DNA from: Actinopolymorpha pittospori
Lineage (GTDB): Bacteria > Actinomycetota > Actinomycetes > Propionibacteriales > Actinopolymorphaceae
Assembly: GCF_014873875.1 (NCBI RefSeq)
Contig: NZ_JADBEM010000001.1
Coordinates: 9,114,001-9,178,000 of the forward strand
DNA length: 64,000 nucleotides
Reading direction: 5' to 3'
Of the stretch, positions 49,043-58,467 are shown in pieces. The notes under the pieces were generated by a model. That model saw only the letters and a list, made by a program, of their open reading frames with translations. It did no database searches and had not been told where the DNA came from. A program made the translations under genes and the position numbers. Each line of letters starts with the position of its first letter. Position 1 is the stretch's first letter.

Positions 49043-50206
49043 TCAGGGTGCGACCGGTTGGGTGGCGGCGGGTTCGACGGCCAGGCGATACCCCCGCTTC
49101 GTGACCGTTCGGATGATGCGGGAGTCGCCGAGGCGGGCGCGCAGGCGCGCGATGGCCATCTCGACGGCGTGCCCGTCCGCGCTGCGGGGCAGCGACCGGA
49201 GCAGGTCCGCCCGGGAGACCACGCGACCGGGACGATCCGACAGGGCGCGCAACAGCGTCATGGGCGCCGGAGCGAGCGTGCGCATCGTCCCGTCGACGAT
49301 CACCGCGTGTCCCCGGATCTCCAACTGGTGGCCGGCGACCTCGACCATGCGGGTCCGGTGCTCGGGGAGCCGCTCCGACAGCGCGCGGACCAGACCACCG
49401 AGCCGGGATCGGGACGGCTGCAGGGTTGCCACGCCGTACCGGTCCAACGGGCCCGCGGCGACCGGGCCCACACAGGCGGCGAGGACGTCCTCGCGGAAGG
49501 CCGCCAGCATGGACTCCCGGCCCGATCCGGCGACCTCGAGCAGGGCCGCCGCGGCGGGGGCGCTGGTGAAGGTGACCGCGTCGACGTAGCGCAGCCTGAT
49601 CAGCTCGACCAACCGGACCAGCGGGCTGATGTCCTCCGGGAGCACCCAGCGGTAGACCGGCACCTCGAACACCTCGGCTCCGGCCTGGCGGAGCGCCGCC
49701 ACGAAGTCCGGCAACGGCTCACCGTGGAGTTGGACCGCGACCTTCTTCCCACGGACCCCGGTCGCGAGCAGGTGGTCGAGGACCTCACTCGAGCACTCAG
49801 AGTCGGGCGCCCAGGCCTCGGTGAGCCCCGCCGCCCGGATCGCGCCCCGCGCCTTCGGCCCCCGGGCGATCAACCGGGTATCGGCAAGCGTCGAGAGCAG
49901 CCCGTCCGCGAGCCCCGCGCTCTCGGCCGCCTCCAGCCACCCGCGGAAGCCGATCCCTGTCGTCGCGACCGCGATGTCGATGCCTTCGGACAGGCAGGAG
50001 CGGGTGGCCTGCTGGAGGGCCCGGTCATCGGAGAGCGGCACGATCCGGATGGCCGGTGCCTCCACGACGCGTGCGCCGCGGCGTTCCAGCAGCGCGACCA
50101 GTTCCTCGCGCCGCCGCGCGGCCGTCACCCCGACCGTGAACCCGGTGAGCGGACGGCCTTCCCTCTCCTCCGCCATCGGCGGTCGGACCGGCTGGGTGAG
50201 ACTCAC
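49043..50206 (-). CDS. Uroporphyrinogen-III synthase-like protein fused to an OmpR-type winged helix
   Basis: This 387-residue protein has an N-terminal HemD fold (GFTVGVTAARRREELVALLERRGARVVEAP; later DAVTFTSAPAAAALLE) and a C-terminal winged helix (about 290-375: LAPAPMTLLRALSDRPGRVVSRADLLRSLPRSADGHAVEMAIARLRARLGDSRIIRTVTKRGYRL). The fusion is known from actinobacterial nitrite-reductase operons; it may make siroheme precursor, regulate the operon or both. The GTG start at 50206 overlaps the nirD stop (GTGA). An internal ATG at 50176 is an alternative start. Confidence 0.87.
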   Translation of the reverse strand: MSLTQPVRPPMAEEREGRPLTGFTVGVTAARRREELVALLERRGARVVEAPAIRIVPLSDDRALQQATRSCLSEGIDIAVATTGIGFRGWLEAAESAGLADGLLSTLADTRLIARGPKARGAIRAAGLTEAWAPDSECSSEVLDHLLATGVRGKKVAVQLHGEPLPDFVAALRQAGAEVFEVPVYRWVLPEDISPLVRLVELIRLRYVDAVTFTSAPAAAALLEVAGSGRESMLAAFREDVLAACVGPVAAGPLDRYGVATLQPSRSRLGGLVRALSERLPEHRTRMVEVAGHQLEIRGHAVIVDGTMRTLAPAPMTLLRALSDRPGRVVSRADLLRSLPRSADGHAVEMAIARLRARLGDSRIIRTVTKRGYRLAVEPAATQPVAP

Positions 50207-50553
50207 AGGTGTTCCCGCACGCCGATCGATACGACGCCCTCGCGGCACGCGACCGGGTAGGTCGGGATCCGGACACCCTCGTCGGTCAGGCACACGCCGG
50301 ACCGCAGATCGAAGACCTGCTTGAACATCGGCGAGGCGAGGGTGGGCATGCCAGCGGACGTCCCGACGATCCCGCGCGACATCACGTACGCGCCGGAGAA
50401 CGGGTCGTGGTTGCCCACCGCGTACAGCTGACCGTCGTAGGTGCGGACGAGAGCCACCTGCGTCTCGCCCACCAACGCAGCGACGGCGCGTTCGGGAACC
50501 AGGTCGTCGTAGGCGCACACCGACACCCAGATGCGGTCCAGAGTCGCGGTCAT
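50203..50553 (-). CDS. nirD: Nitrite reductase small subunit NirD
   Basis: This 116-residue Rieske-fold protein (VSVCAYDDLVPERAVAALVGETQVALVRTYDGQLYAVGNHDPFSGAYVMSRGIVG) lacks the cluster ligands, as usual for NirD. It partners NirB in NADH-dependent reduction of nitrite to ammonium. Its ATG overlaps the nirB stop by 4 bp. Confidence 0.93.
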   Translation of the reverse strand: MTATLDRIWVSVCAYDDLVPERAVAALVGETQVALVRTYDGQLYAVGNHDPFSGAYVMSRGIVGTSAGMPTLASPMFKQVFDLRSGVCLTDEGVRIPTYPVACREGVVSIGVREHL

Positions 50554-53123
50554 CCGTGAACCTCCTGTTGCGCTCGGGTCGCCAGGGTCGGTCCGGCGAC
50601 GAGGACAGGTGCCCCAGCGGGGACCGACTGGCCGCGCTGGGTGACGAACTCGATCGAGGGGTCCGGCGTACCCGGTGCGTTGACGAACGACACGAAGCGG
50701 CGCAGCTTCTCGGGGTCCTCGAGAGTCGCGCGCCACTCGTCCGCGTAGGTCGCCGCGTGCCGGCTCATGGCGGCGTCGAGGTCGGCGCAGAGACCGAGCG
50801 AGTCGTCGACGATCACCGAACGCAGGTAGTCGAGTCCGCCGTCCAGCCCCTCGATCCAGGCCGACGTCCGCTGCAGCCGGTCCGCCGTACGGATGTAGAA
50901 CATGAGGAACCGGTCGATCGTCCGCACCAGCGTCTCGGTGTCGAGGTCGGTCGCGAACAGATCTGCGTGGCGGGGCCGGAAGCCGCCGTTCCCACCCACG
51001 AAGAGGTTCCAGCCGTTCTCCGTGGCGATCACGCCGACGTCCTTGCCGCGCGCCTCCGCGCATTCGCGGGCGCAGCCGGAGACCGCTGCCTTGATCTTGT
51101 GCGGGGAACGCAGGCCGCGGTAACGGAGTTCGAGCTCGATCGCGAGGCCGACGGAGTCCTGGACGCCGTACCGGCACCAGGTCGTGCCCACGCACGACTT
51201 CACGGTCCGGACCGCCTTGCCGTACGCGTGGCCGGACTCCATGCCCGCGTCGACGAGGCGCCGCCAGATCTGCGGCAACTGCTCCACCCGGGCACCCAGC
51301 AGGTCGATGCGCTGCGCCCCGGTGATCTTGGTGTAGAGGCCGAAGTCGCGAGCGACCTCGCCGATCACGATGAGCTTGTCGGGTGTGATCTCCCCGCCGG
51401 GGATGCGGGGTACGACGGAGTAGGTGCCGTTGCGCTGCAGGTTCGCGAGGAAGTGGTCGTTGGTGTCCTGCAGCGCGGCCTGCTCACCGTCGAGGATGTG
51501 ACCGTTCCCGAGGCTCGCGAGGATCGACGCGATCGTGGGCTTGCACAGGTCGCAGCCGCGGCCGGTACCAAGCTCGGCCACGATCGAGGAGAACGTCCGC
51601 AGCTCCCGCACCCGGATCAGGTCGAACAGCTCCTGCCGGGAGTACGCGAAGTGCTCGCACAACGCCTTGGACTGCTCGACGCCTGCCTGCGCGAGCAGCG
51701 TCTTGAGCAGCGGTACGCAGGAACCGCAGCCGGTGCCGGCCCGGGTGCAACTCTTGAGCGCGGACACGTCGGCACACCCGTCGCCGACCGCGGTGAGGAT
51801 GTCGTCCTTGGTGACCGCGTGGCACGAGCACACCTGCGCGGTCCCCGGAAGGTCTCCCTGGATCTCACCCGAGCCGAGGAAGTCGGCGAGCTTGCCCGGC
51901 AAGGGGCCGCCGACGCTCGCCCGCAGTGTGGCGTATGCCGAAGCGTCTCCGACGAGAATGCCGCCCAGCAGCGTCTGGGCGTCGTCGGTCAGGGCCAGCT
52001 TGGCGTAGATGCCGTGCGCCGGGTCGGAGTAGACGACATCGAGTTCGCCGGTGGTGTCGCCGAAGCTCGCCACGTCGACGCCGAGCAGCTTCAGCTTCGT
52101 CGAGGTGTCACCGGAGACGAACGTCGCGGGGGTCGCGTCACCACCCGTGAGGTGCCGCGCGACGACGTCGGCCATGGCGTAGCCGGGCGCGACGAGCCCG
52201 TAGACCCTGCCCTCCACGCAGGCGCACTCGCCGACCGCGTAGATCGCGGCGTCCGACGTACGGCAGGACTCGTCGACGACCACTCCACCCCGCGGTCCCA
52301 CCCGCAGGTCACACGCCCTGGCGAGCTCGTCGCGCGGGCGGACGCCGGCCGCGAAGACGACGGTGTCGACCTCGACACCGGGGAACGAGCCGGAGTCGGC
52401 GCAGGGTTCTTCGGCGGAAGAATCCGTGGCGTCTCCCGCGGAAGAATCGCCGGCGAAGACCATCCGCCCGACGGCACCGTTCGGGCCGGGTTCGAGACGT
52501 TCGGTCTTCGTCCCGGTGTGCACGGTCAGGCCGAGCGCCTCGACGTGCCGGCGCAACATGGCGCCGCCGGCCTCGTCCAGCTGCATCGGCATCAACCGGG
52601 GCGCGAACTCCACCACGTGTGTGCGCAGCCCCAGCAAGCGGAGTGCGTTCGCCGCCTCCAGCCCGAGCAGCCCGCCACCGACCACGGCGCCGACCCGCTT
52701 GCCCGCGCAGTGGGTCCGGAGAGCCTCGAGGTCGTCGAGGGTTCGGTAGACGAAGCAGCCCGGCAGGTCGTGCCCGGGCACGGGCGGCACGAACGCGGAC
52801 GAGCCGGTCGCGAGAACGAGCGCGTCGTAGGGGTGCTCCCCCGACCTGGTGAGGACGACCCGGCGCTCCCGGTCGATCGACACCGCCGGGTCGCCGAGGC
52901 GCAGGGCGAGCGTGGGGTCGCCGTCGTAGAAGCCGTCGGGTACGAGGGAGAGGTCCTCGGCCGCCGTGCCGGTGAAGTACGCCGACAGGCCGACCCGGTC
53001 GTAGGCGGCGCGGCTTTCCTCCGCCAGAACCGTCACGTCGCACCGCCCGTCGGTGTCCCGCGCGCGGAGCGCCTCGACGAACCGCTGCCCGACCATGCCG
53101 TTGCCGATCACGACGAGCTTCAT
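50550..53123 (-). CDS. nirB: Nitrite reductase large subunit NirB
   Basis: This 857-residue protein has the FAD/NAD domain (VVIGNGMVGQRFVEAL at the N-terminus, GGGLLGLEAANAL), a BFD-like [2Fe-2S] region (CSCHAVTKDD...CTRAGTGCGSC), and the siroheme/[4Fe-4S] domain with CVGTTWCRYG and SGCARECAEARG. It reduces nitrite to ammonium with NADH. A Ser/Asp/Glu-rich stretch interrupts the FAD domain near residues 220-235. Its ATG overlaps the preceding gene's stop by 4 bp. Confidence 0.95.
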   Translation of the reverse strand: MKLVVIGNGMVGQRFVEALRARDTDGRCDVTVLAEESRAAYDRVGLSAYFTGTAAEDLSLVPDGFYDGDPTLALRLGDPAVSIDRERRVVLTRSGEHPYDALVLATGSSAFVPPVPGHDLPGCFVYRTLDDLEALRTHCAGKRVGAVVGGGLLGLEAANALRLLGLRTHVVEFAPRLMPMQLDEAGGAMLRRHVEALGLTVHTGTKTERLEPGPNGAVGRMVFAGDSSAGDATDSSAEEPCADSGSFPGVEVDTVVFAAGVRPRDELARACDLRVGPRGGVVVDESCRTSDAAIYAVGECACVEGRVYGLVAPGYAMADVVARHLTGGDATPATFVSGDTSTKLKLLGVDVASFGDTTGELDVVYSDPAHGIYAKLALTDDAQTLLGGILVGDASAYATLRASVGGPLPGKLADFLGSGEIQGDLPGTAQVCSCHAVTKDDILTAVGDGCADVSALKSCTRAGTGCGSCVPLLKTLLAQAGVEQSKALCEHFAYSRQELFDLIRVRELRTFSSIVAELGTGRGCDLCKPTIASILASLGNGHILDGEQAALQDTNDHFLANLQRNGTYSVVPRIPGGEITPDKLIVIGEVARDFGLYTKITGAQRIDLLGARVEQLPQIWRRLVDAGMESGHAYGKAVRTVKSCVGTTWCRYGVQDSVGLAIELELRYRGLRSPHKIKAAVSGCARECAEARGKDVGVIATENGWNLFVGGNGGFRPRHADLFATDLDTETLVRTIDRFLMFYIRTADRLQRTSAWIEGLDGGLDYLRSVIVDDSLGLCADLDAAMSRHAATYADEWRATLEDPEKLRRFVSFVNAPGTPDPSIEFVTQRGQSVPAGAPVLVAGPTLATRAQQEVHG

Positions 53124-54673
53124 GCGACCCCCTCTTCCTCACGTACGTCGGACCCGGCCGCGGACTCGCAACCGGACTCGGCTGCGGACTCGACATCGGG
53201 TTCGGAAGCGAGCTCGGAACTGAGCTCCGAACCGGGTTCGGGTTCGGCGGACAGCGCGCCGACGAAGCCCTCGATCGTGTCGCGGCACCCGCCGCAACCC
53301 GTGCTTGCGCGAGTGGTCGCCGTGACCTCGGCGACGGTGCGGGCGCCGCCGAGCCAGGCGCGCGCGATGGCACCGGCCGTCACGCCGTTGCACTGGCAGA
53401 GCATGCTGTTCGCCGCGGGCACGGCAGCGGCGCCCGCCGCACCCGAGCCCGCCGCACCGACCCCACCGACCGCGCCACCGCCGGGCCGTGCGAACAGCAA
53501 CGACCGAGCGTCGGTGGGTATCGGTGCGCCCCGGTCGAACAGTTGGGTGAGGGTGCCGACGCTGGGGTTGTCGCCGAGCAGGATCGCCCCGACCAGCCGC
53601 CGTTCCCGAATCAGGACCTTCTGGTAGATCTCGCGCGCCGGGTCGGCGAAGGTGACCACCTCGGTGTCCTCGTCATGGGGGTGCGGGTCGCCCATGGCGG
53701 CCAGGTCGACGCCGCGTGCCTTCAGTCGGGTGACGAGCCGCGAGCCGGTGTAGCGCGCCGGCCTGCCGCAGATCCGCCCCGCGGCCACCCGGGCCTGTTC
53801 CCACGCCGGGGCGAGCAGGCCGTAGACCCGGTCGCGGTGCTCGACGCAGTCACCGATGGCGTAGATCGACGGGTCCGACGTACGCATGCCGTCGTCCACC
53901 ACCACACCACGGCCCGTTCGCAACCCCGCCTTGACGGCGAGCTCGACATCGGGCCGGACGCCGCAGGCGATCACCAGCAGGTCGGCCGGGATCGCCGTGC
54001 CGTCCGCCAGGACCACCCCGCGGACCCGGTCGCCTCCGACCACGGCGGCGGTCGCCGCGTGCAGCCGTACCCGTACGCCGAGCCCTTCGAGGGTGCGGGT
54101 GAGGATGCGGCTCGCGTCGCCGTCGAGCTGGCGCTCCATCAGCTGCCCCCGCGCGTGCACCAGGTGGACCGACAGGCCGAGGCCGGTGAGTCCGCGTGCC
54201 GCTTCCAGGCCCAGGAGGCCACCGCCGAGCACCACGACGTCGCGGGCACCGTCCGCGGCGGCGAGGATCCGCCGACTGTCGGCGAGGGTACGGAACACCG
54301 CCGCTCCCTCGACCAGCTCGCCGTCGGCCCGGGTGAGGCCGACGATCGGGGGGACGACCGGACGGCTGCCGGTGGCCAGCACCAGGGCGTCGTAGCGGGT
54401 CCGGCTCCCGTCGTCCGCACGGACGGTCCGGCTTACCGGGTCGATCTCGGTGACGGCCACTCCGGTACGCAGGTCAAGTGCCCCGGAGGCCTCGGGGAGC
54501 AAGAGGTCGTCCTCCTCGACCCGTCCGGCCAGCAGTTCCGGCAGCAGGATCCGGTTGTAGGCGCGGGTGGGTTCCGCGCCGAAGATGACGACCGGCCGCT
54601 GCGGGTCGAGTGCGCGCAGGTCGGCCGCGAACCGCGCGCCCGCCATGCCGTTGCCCACCACGACGACGCTCAT
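53120..54673 (-). CDS. FAD-dependent electron-transfer subunit of assimilatory nitrate reductase (NasB-like)
   Basis: This 517-residue protein is like the N-terminal part of NirB: VVVVGNGMAGARFAADL, DALVLATGSRPVVPP, VVLGGGLLGLEAARGL, YAIGDC, and a BFD-like [2Fe-2S] region (CQCNGVTAG...STGCGGC). It lacks the siroheme domain. Such proteins pass electrons from NAD(P)H to NasA. An acidic Ser/Glu tail follows the cluster. Its start overlaps the nasA stop and its stop overlaps the nirB start. Confidence 0.85.
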   Translation of the reverse strand: MSVVVVGNGMAGARFAADLRALDPQRPVVIFGAEPTRAYNRILLPELLAGRVEEDDLLLPEASGALDLRTGVAVTEIDPVSRTVRADDGSRTRYDALVLATGSRPVVPPIVGLTRADGELVEGAAVFRTLADSRRILAAADGARDVVVLGGGLLGLEAARGLTGLGLSVHLVHARGQLMERQLDGDASRILTRTLEGLGVRVRLHAATAAVVGGDRVRGVVLADGTAIPADLLVIACGVRPDVELAVKAGLRTGRGVVVDDGMRTSDPSIYAIGDCVEHRDRVYGLLAPAWEQARVAAGRICGRPARYTGSRLVTRLKARGVDLAAMGDPHPHDEDTEVVTFADPAREIYQKVLIRERRLVGAILLGDNPSVGTLTQLFDRGAPIPTDARSLLFARPGGGAVGGVGAAGSGAAGAAAVPAANSMLCQCNGVTAGAIARAWLGGARTVAEVTATTRASTGCGGCRDTIEGFVGALSAEPEPGSELSSELASEPDVESAAESGCESAAGSDVREEEGVA

Positions 54674-56784
54674 GCGACCAGCTCCAGGCGTACGGCGCAC
54701 ACCTTGAACTCCGGCATCCGCGACGTCGGGTCCAGGGCCGGGTTGGTGAGAGTGTTGGCGCGGCCGGCACCTGGCCAGTGGAACGGCATGAACACCGTGT
54801 CGACCCGGATCGAGTCCGTCAGCCGCGCGGGCGCGACCGCCGAGCCCCGCCGGCTCACCACCCGAACGTCGTCGCCGTCCTCGATACCGTGCCGTTCGGC
54901 CAGGGCGGGATGGAGTTCGACGAACGCGCGTGGCGCCGCGGCGGCGAGGGTGGGTACCCGCCGGGTCTGGGCACCGCTTTGGTACTGCGCCCGCACCCGA
55001 CCGGTCGTGAGGTAGACGGGGTAGGCCGCGTCGATGTCCTCGACCGCGGGCCGATGGTCGACCGGAACGAAACGCGCCCGCCGGTCCGGTGTCGCGAAGC
55101 CGTCGAGGAACATCCGCGGCGTGCCCGGATGGTCCGCGTCCGGGCAGGGCCAGAAGAGGCCGTCCTCGGTGTCGATGCGGTCGTAGCTGATCCCGGCGTA
55201 GTCGGCGACACCGCCGGCGCTGGCCCGGCCGAGTTCGTCGAAGACCCGCTCCGGGTCGGTGTCGATCGCCGCGTCGTGACCGAGTGCCCGCGCGAGGCCG
55301 GCCAGGATCTCCAGGTCGGTGCGCACCTGTGCGGGTGGGGGCCGTAGGCGCCGCCTCCGGATGACCCGCCCTTCGAGATTGGTCATCGTCCCGTCCTCCT
55401 CCGCCCACTGCGCGCTCGGGAGTACGACGTCGGCCAGGGCCGCCGTCTCCGACAGCACGAGATCGGCGACGACGAGGAGGTCGAGGCTCGCGAGTCGTTC
55501 CTCGACCCGGCCCGCCGCCGGCGCCGAGACGACCGGGTTGGTCCCGAACACCAGGAGGGCGCGGGGCCCTTCCGGCCGGCCGAGCGCGTCGAGGAGTTCG
55601 GTCGCGCTCGGGCCGCGACCCGGGATGCTGTCCGGGTCGACACCCCAGACCGAGGCGACATGTGCCCGCGCGGCCGGATCCTCGATGGAGCGGTAGCCGG
55701 GCAGTTGGTCCGACTTCTGCCCGTGCTCGCGGCCACCCTGACCGTTGCCCTGTCCGGTGAGGCAGCCGTAGCCGGAGCCCGGGGTTCCCGGCAGGCCGAG
55801 CGCCAAGGCGAGGTTGACGAACGCGCTGACCGTGTCGACGCCCTTCGCGTGCTGCTCCGCGCCGCGTGCCGTCAGCACCATCGCGCGCCCGGCGTGGGCG
55901 AGAAGGCGGACCGCCTCGTGCTGGTCCGCGACCGGCACACCGGTGAGCCGTTCGACGCGCTCGGGCCAGTAGGTCATCACGATCGGGCGTACGTCGGCGA
56001 ACCCGGTGGTACGGGACTCGACGTACTCCCGGTCGACGTACCCCTCCACGATCGCGATGTGCAGCAGCCCGAGCGCCAACGCCAGGTCGGTGCCCGGCGT
56101 GAGCTGCAGGTGCAGGCGGGCCCGCGCCGCGGTCTCCGTACGCCGGGGATCGACCACGATCAGGCCACCGTCGCCAGGGCGTTCGGCGGTGAGGAACCGG
56201 AGGAACGGCGGCATCGTCTCTGCGACGTTGCTCCCCACGAGGAGCACCGTGTCGGCCTCGGCGATGTCGGCCATCGGGAACGGCAGGCCGCGGTCGAGCC
56301 CGAAGGCACGGTTCCCCGCGGCCGCCGCCGACGACATGCAGAAGCGGCCGTTGTAGTCGATGTTCGGTGTCCGAAGGACCGTCCGCGCGAACTTCCCCAG
56401 CGCGTACGCCTTCTCGTTCGTCAGCCCGCCACCGCCGAGCACCGCCACCGCGCCGGGACCGGACTCCTCCTGCGCCCGCGCGATTCCGGTGGCGACCACG
56501 CCGAGCGCCTCGTCCCAGGTGGCGGGACGCAACGCGGCGCCACGGCCGCGCCGAACCAGCGGCGTGCGCAGTCGTTCCGGAGAGCTCAGCAGCTCAGCCG
56601 CCGTCCAGCCCTTCTGGCACAGGGCAGCGCGGCGCCCACCGGCCGCCCGCGGCGCCACCTCGACCTGGTCCGGTCGGGCCGTCGCGGGTGCCGGGCGCAG
56701 TTCCATCCCACACTGCAGAGCGCAGTACGGGCAGTGCGTCGCGACCCCGGGCATGTCGACGAGCGTGCGATCCCACGGTTTCAC
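54670..56784 (-). CDS. nasA: Assimilatory nitrate reductase catalytic subunit (molybdopterin oxidoreductase)
   Basis: This 704-residue protein has a [4Fe-4S] site Cys18, Cys21, Cys25, Cys56 (CPYCALQC...LCQKGW), the molybdenum-region NGRFCMSSAAAAGNRAFG with a likely Mo-ligand Cys, and C-terminal MGD-binding MPFHWPG. It reduces nitrate to nitrite in the cytosol; there is no Tat signal. GTG 56784 follows AGGAGA. Confidence 0.92.
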   Translation of the reverse strand: MKPWDRTLVDMPGVATHCPYCALQCGMELRPAPATARPDQVEVAPRAAGGRRAALCQKGWTAAELLSSPERLRTPLVRRGRGAALRPATWDEALGVVATGIARAQEESGPGAVAVLGGGGLTNEKAYALGKFARTVLRTPNIDYNGRFCMSSAAAAGNRAFGLDRGLPFPMADIAEADTVLLVGSNVAETMPPFLRFLTAERPGDGGLIVVDPRRTETAARARLHLQLTPGTDLALALGLLHIAIVEGYVDREYVESRTTGFADVRPIVMTYWPERVERLTGVPVADQHEAVRLLAHAGRAMVLTARGAEQHAKGVDTVSAFVNLALALGLPGTPGSGYGCLTGQGNGQGGREHGQKSDQLPGYRSIEDPAARAHVASVWGVDPDSIPGRGPSATELLDALGRPEGPRALLVFGTNPVVSAPAAGRVEERLASLDLLVVADLVLSETAALADVVLPSAQWAEEDGTMTNLEGRVIRRRRLRPPPAQVRTDLEILAGLARALGHDAAIDTDPERVFDELGRASAGGVADYAGISYDRIDTEDGLFWPCPDADHPGTPRMFLDGFATPDRRARFVPVDHRPAVEDIDAAYPVYLTTGRVRAQYQSGAQTRRVPTLAAAAPRAFVELHPALAERHGIEDGDDVRVVSRRGSAVAPARLTDSIRVDTVFMPFHWPGAGRANTLTNPALDPTSRMPEFKVCAVRLELVA

Positions 56785-56840
56785 GTCTGGGTCTCCTAGG
56801 TTTCGGATCTGCTAACGGCGGCTCACTTTGGGTGCCGACG

Positions 56841-58298
56841 TCACACGGATACGTCAGCAAGACTCGGCAAACGAGCGGCGAGGACCCGTCGGCGCAGGTA
56901 AAACCACCAGGTCACACCGAGGCAGAACACGTAGAACAGCCCATACGCGGTCACTGCGGTCGCGACCGACCCCGTGGCCGACAGGGAGGCGCCGTACGCC
57001 CTCGGGATGAGGAAGCCGCCGAACGCCCCGACGGCGGAGATGATGCCGATGGCCGCACCGGCCTCGGTCAGGCTGGTCCGACGGGCGTCCGGGACGCCGG
57101 CGCGTTCGGCCCGCTCGCCCTGGCGGCGGAAGATCGCCGGGACCATGCGGTACGTCGAGCCGTTCCCGACACCGCTCGCCGCGAACAGCACTCCGAACGC
57201 CGTCACGAACAGCGCGAGCGAACCCGACTCCACCGCCACCAGCAACAGCGCCATACCGGCCGCCATCACCACGAAGACGACGAAGGTCACCCGGGCACCA
57301 CCGAACCGGTCGGCGAGCAGACCACCGACTGGCCGCAGCAGCGAACCGACCAGCGCGCCGAGGAAGGCGTACCTCGTGGCACCGGAGTCGGGGAACACCG
57401 TCGTGGCGAGGAGCGGAAAGGCGGCGGAGTAGCCGATGTAGGAGCCGAACGTCCCGACGTAGAGGACCGCCATCACCCAGGTGTGCGGGCGCTTCGCGGC
57501 CCCCACCTGACCCTGCACGGGCGCCCTTGAGACCGCGAGGTTGTCCATGAACAGCCATGCGCACACCGCGGAGACGAGAATCAGCGGAAGCCACATCAGG
57601 CCGGCGAAGGCGAGGGTGGTGCCGGCCCCGGCGTTGATCACGATGGGCACGAGGAACTGCACGCTGCTGGTGCCGAGGTTCCCGCCGGCCGCGTTGAGAC
57701 CGAGGCCGATCCCCTTGCTGCGTTCGGGATAGAAGAAGGACATGTTGGTCATCGAGGAGGCGAAGTTGCCGCCGCCGAGGCCGGCCGTGGCCGCGACCAG
57801 GACGAAGAACCAGTACGGCGTTCCCGGGTCGCTCACCGCGAACGCGAGCAGGCCGGTCGGGACGACCAGCAGCAGGGCGCTGGCGACGGTCCAGTTCCGT
57901 CCGCCGAACCTCGGTACGGCGAACGTGTACGGCACCCGCAGCACCGACCCGACCAGGCTCGGCACCGCGACCAGCCAGAACAGCTGGTCGACCGAGAACG
58001 CGAACCCCACCGCCGGCAGGCTCACGACCACCACACTCCACAGCAGCCACACCGAGAAGGCGAGGTGCTCGGCGAGGATCGAGAAGATCAGGTTCCTGGT
58101 CGCGATCCGCCGACCCGTTCGCCTCCAGAACGACTCGTCCTCGGGGTGCCAGTCCTCGATCCAGCGGCCGGTCGAACGCGGATTGCCCGGGTCGCCCGGT
58201 TGGTCCGGCTGGCCGGGTTGCCGAAGCTGGCCGGGTTGGCGAACGTGGTCTGGATGGTCAGGACCGGCAGTCTTCGTCACGGCCTTCGCGCTGGTCAC
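56841..58298 (-). CDS. Nitrate/nitrite MFS transporter NarK-type
   Basis: This 485-residue protein has a 12-TM core with the nitrate signature region GLGGGNFASSMTNMSFFYPERSKGIGLGLNAAGGNLG and the second GVGNGSTYRMVPAIF. A repetitive Gln/Pro/Gly N-terminal tail (RQPGQLRQPGQPDQPG) precedes WIEDWHPEDESFW. It imports nitrate for the genes downstream, 56 bp away. GTG 58298 follows GGGAGG. The 169-bp gap upstream to the FAD monooxygenase shows only partial GlnR-like half-sites. Confidence 0.92.
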   Translation of the reverse strand: MTSAKAVTKTAGPDHPDHVRQPGQLRQPGQPDQPGDPGNPRSTGRWIEDWHPEDESFWRRTGRRIATRNLIFSILAEHLAFSVWLLWSVVVVSLPAVGFAFSVDQLFWLVAVPSLVGSVLRVPYTFAVPRFGGRNWTVASALLLVVPTGLLAFAVSDPGTPYWFFVLVAATAGLGGGNFASSMTNMSFFYPERSKGIGLGLNAAGGNLGTSSVQFLVPIVINAGAGTTLAFAGLMWLPLILVSAVCAWLFMDNLAVSRAPVQGQVGAAKRPHTWVMAVLYVGTFGSYIGYSAAFPLLATTVFPDSGATRYAFLGALVGSLLRPVGGLLADRFGGARVTFVVFVVMAAGMALLLVAVESGSLALFVTAFGVLFAASGVGNGSTYRMVPAIFRRQGERAERAGVPDARRTSLTEAGAAIGIISAVGAFGGFLIPRAYGASLSATGSVATAVTAYGLFYVFCLGVTWWFYLRRRVLAARLPSLADVSV

Positions 58299-58467
58299 GG
58301 CGTCCTCCCACAGTCGAAATCTGCTTCTCCGTGGGGACGCTAGGAACCGGCTGTTTCACCTCGGGACGCCTGCGACGGACAGGCGGTTAAAGAGGCCGCA
58401 CATGTCCGGCCGGGTCACGGTGAGGTCGCGTCGGTCATCGGCACGACACGAGCGGACGCCGGTCGGG

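Noticed and set aside
50556..53627. A 1023-codon plus-strand open frame opposite nirB
   Set aside because: It is an antisense shadow of nirB caused by high third-position GC; no family motif and no ribosome-binding site.
58299..58467. Possible GlnR box upstream of narK
   Set aside because: GAAAC and GTTCC half-sites occur but spacing (5 rather than 6 bp) and the GTnAC positions do not match the consensus well.
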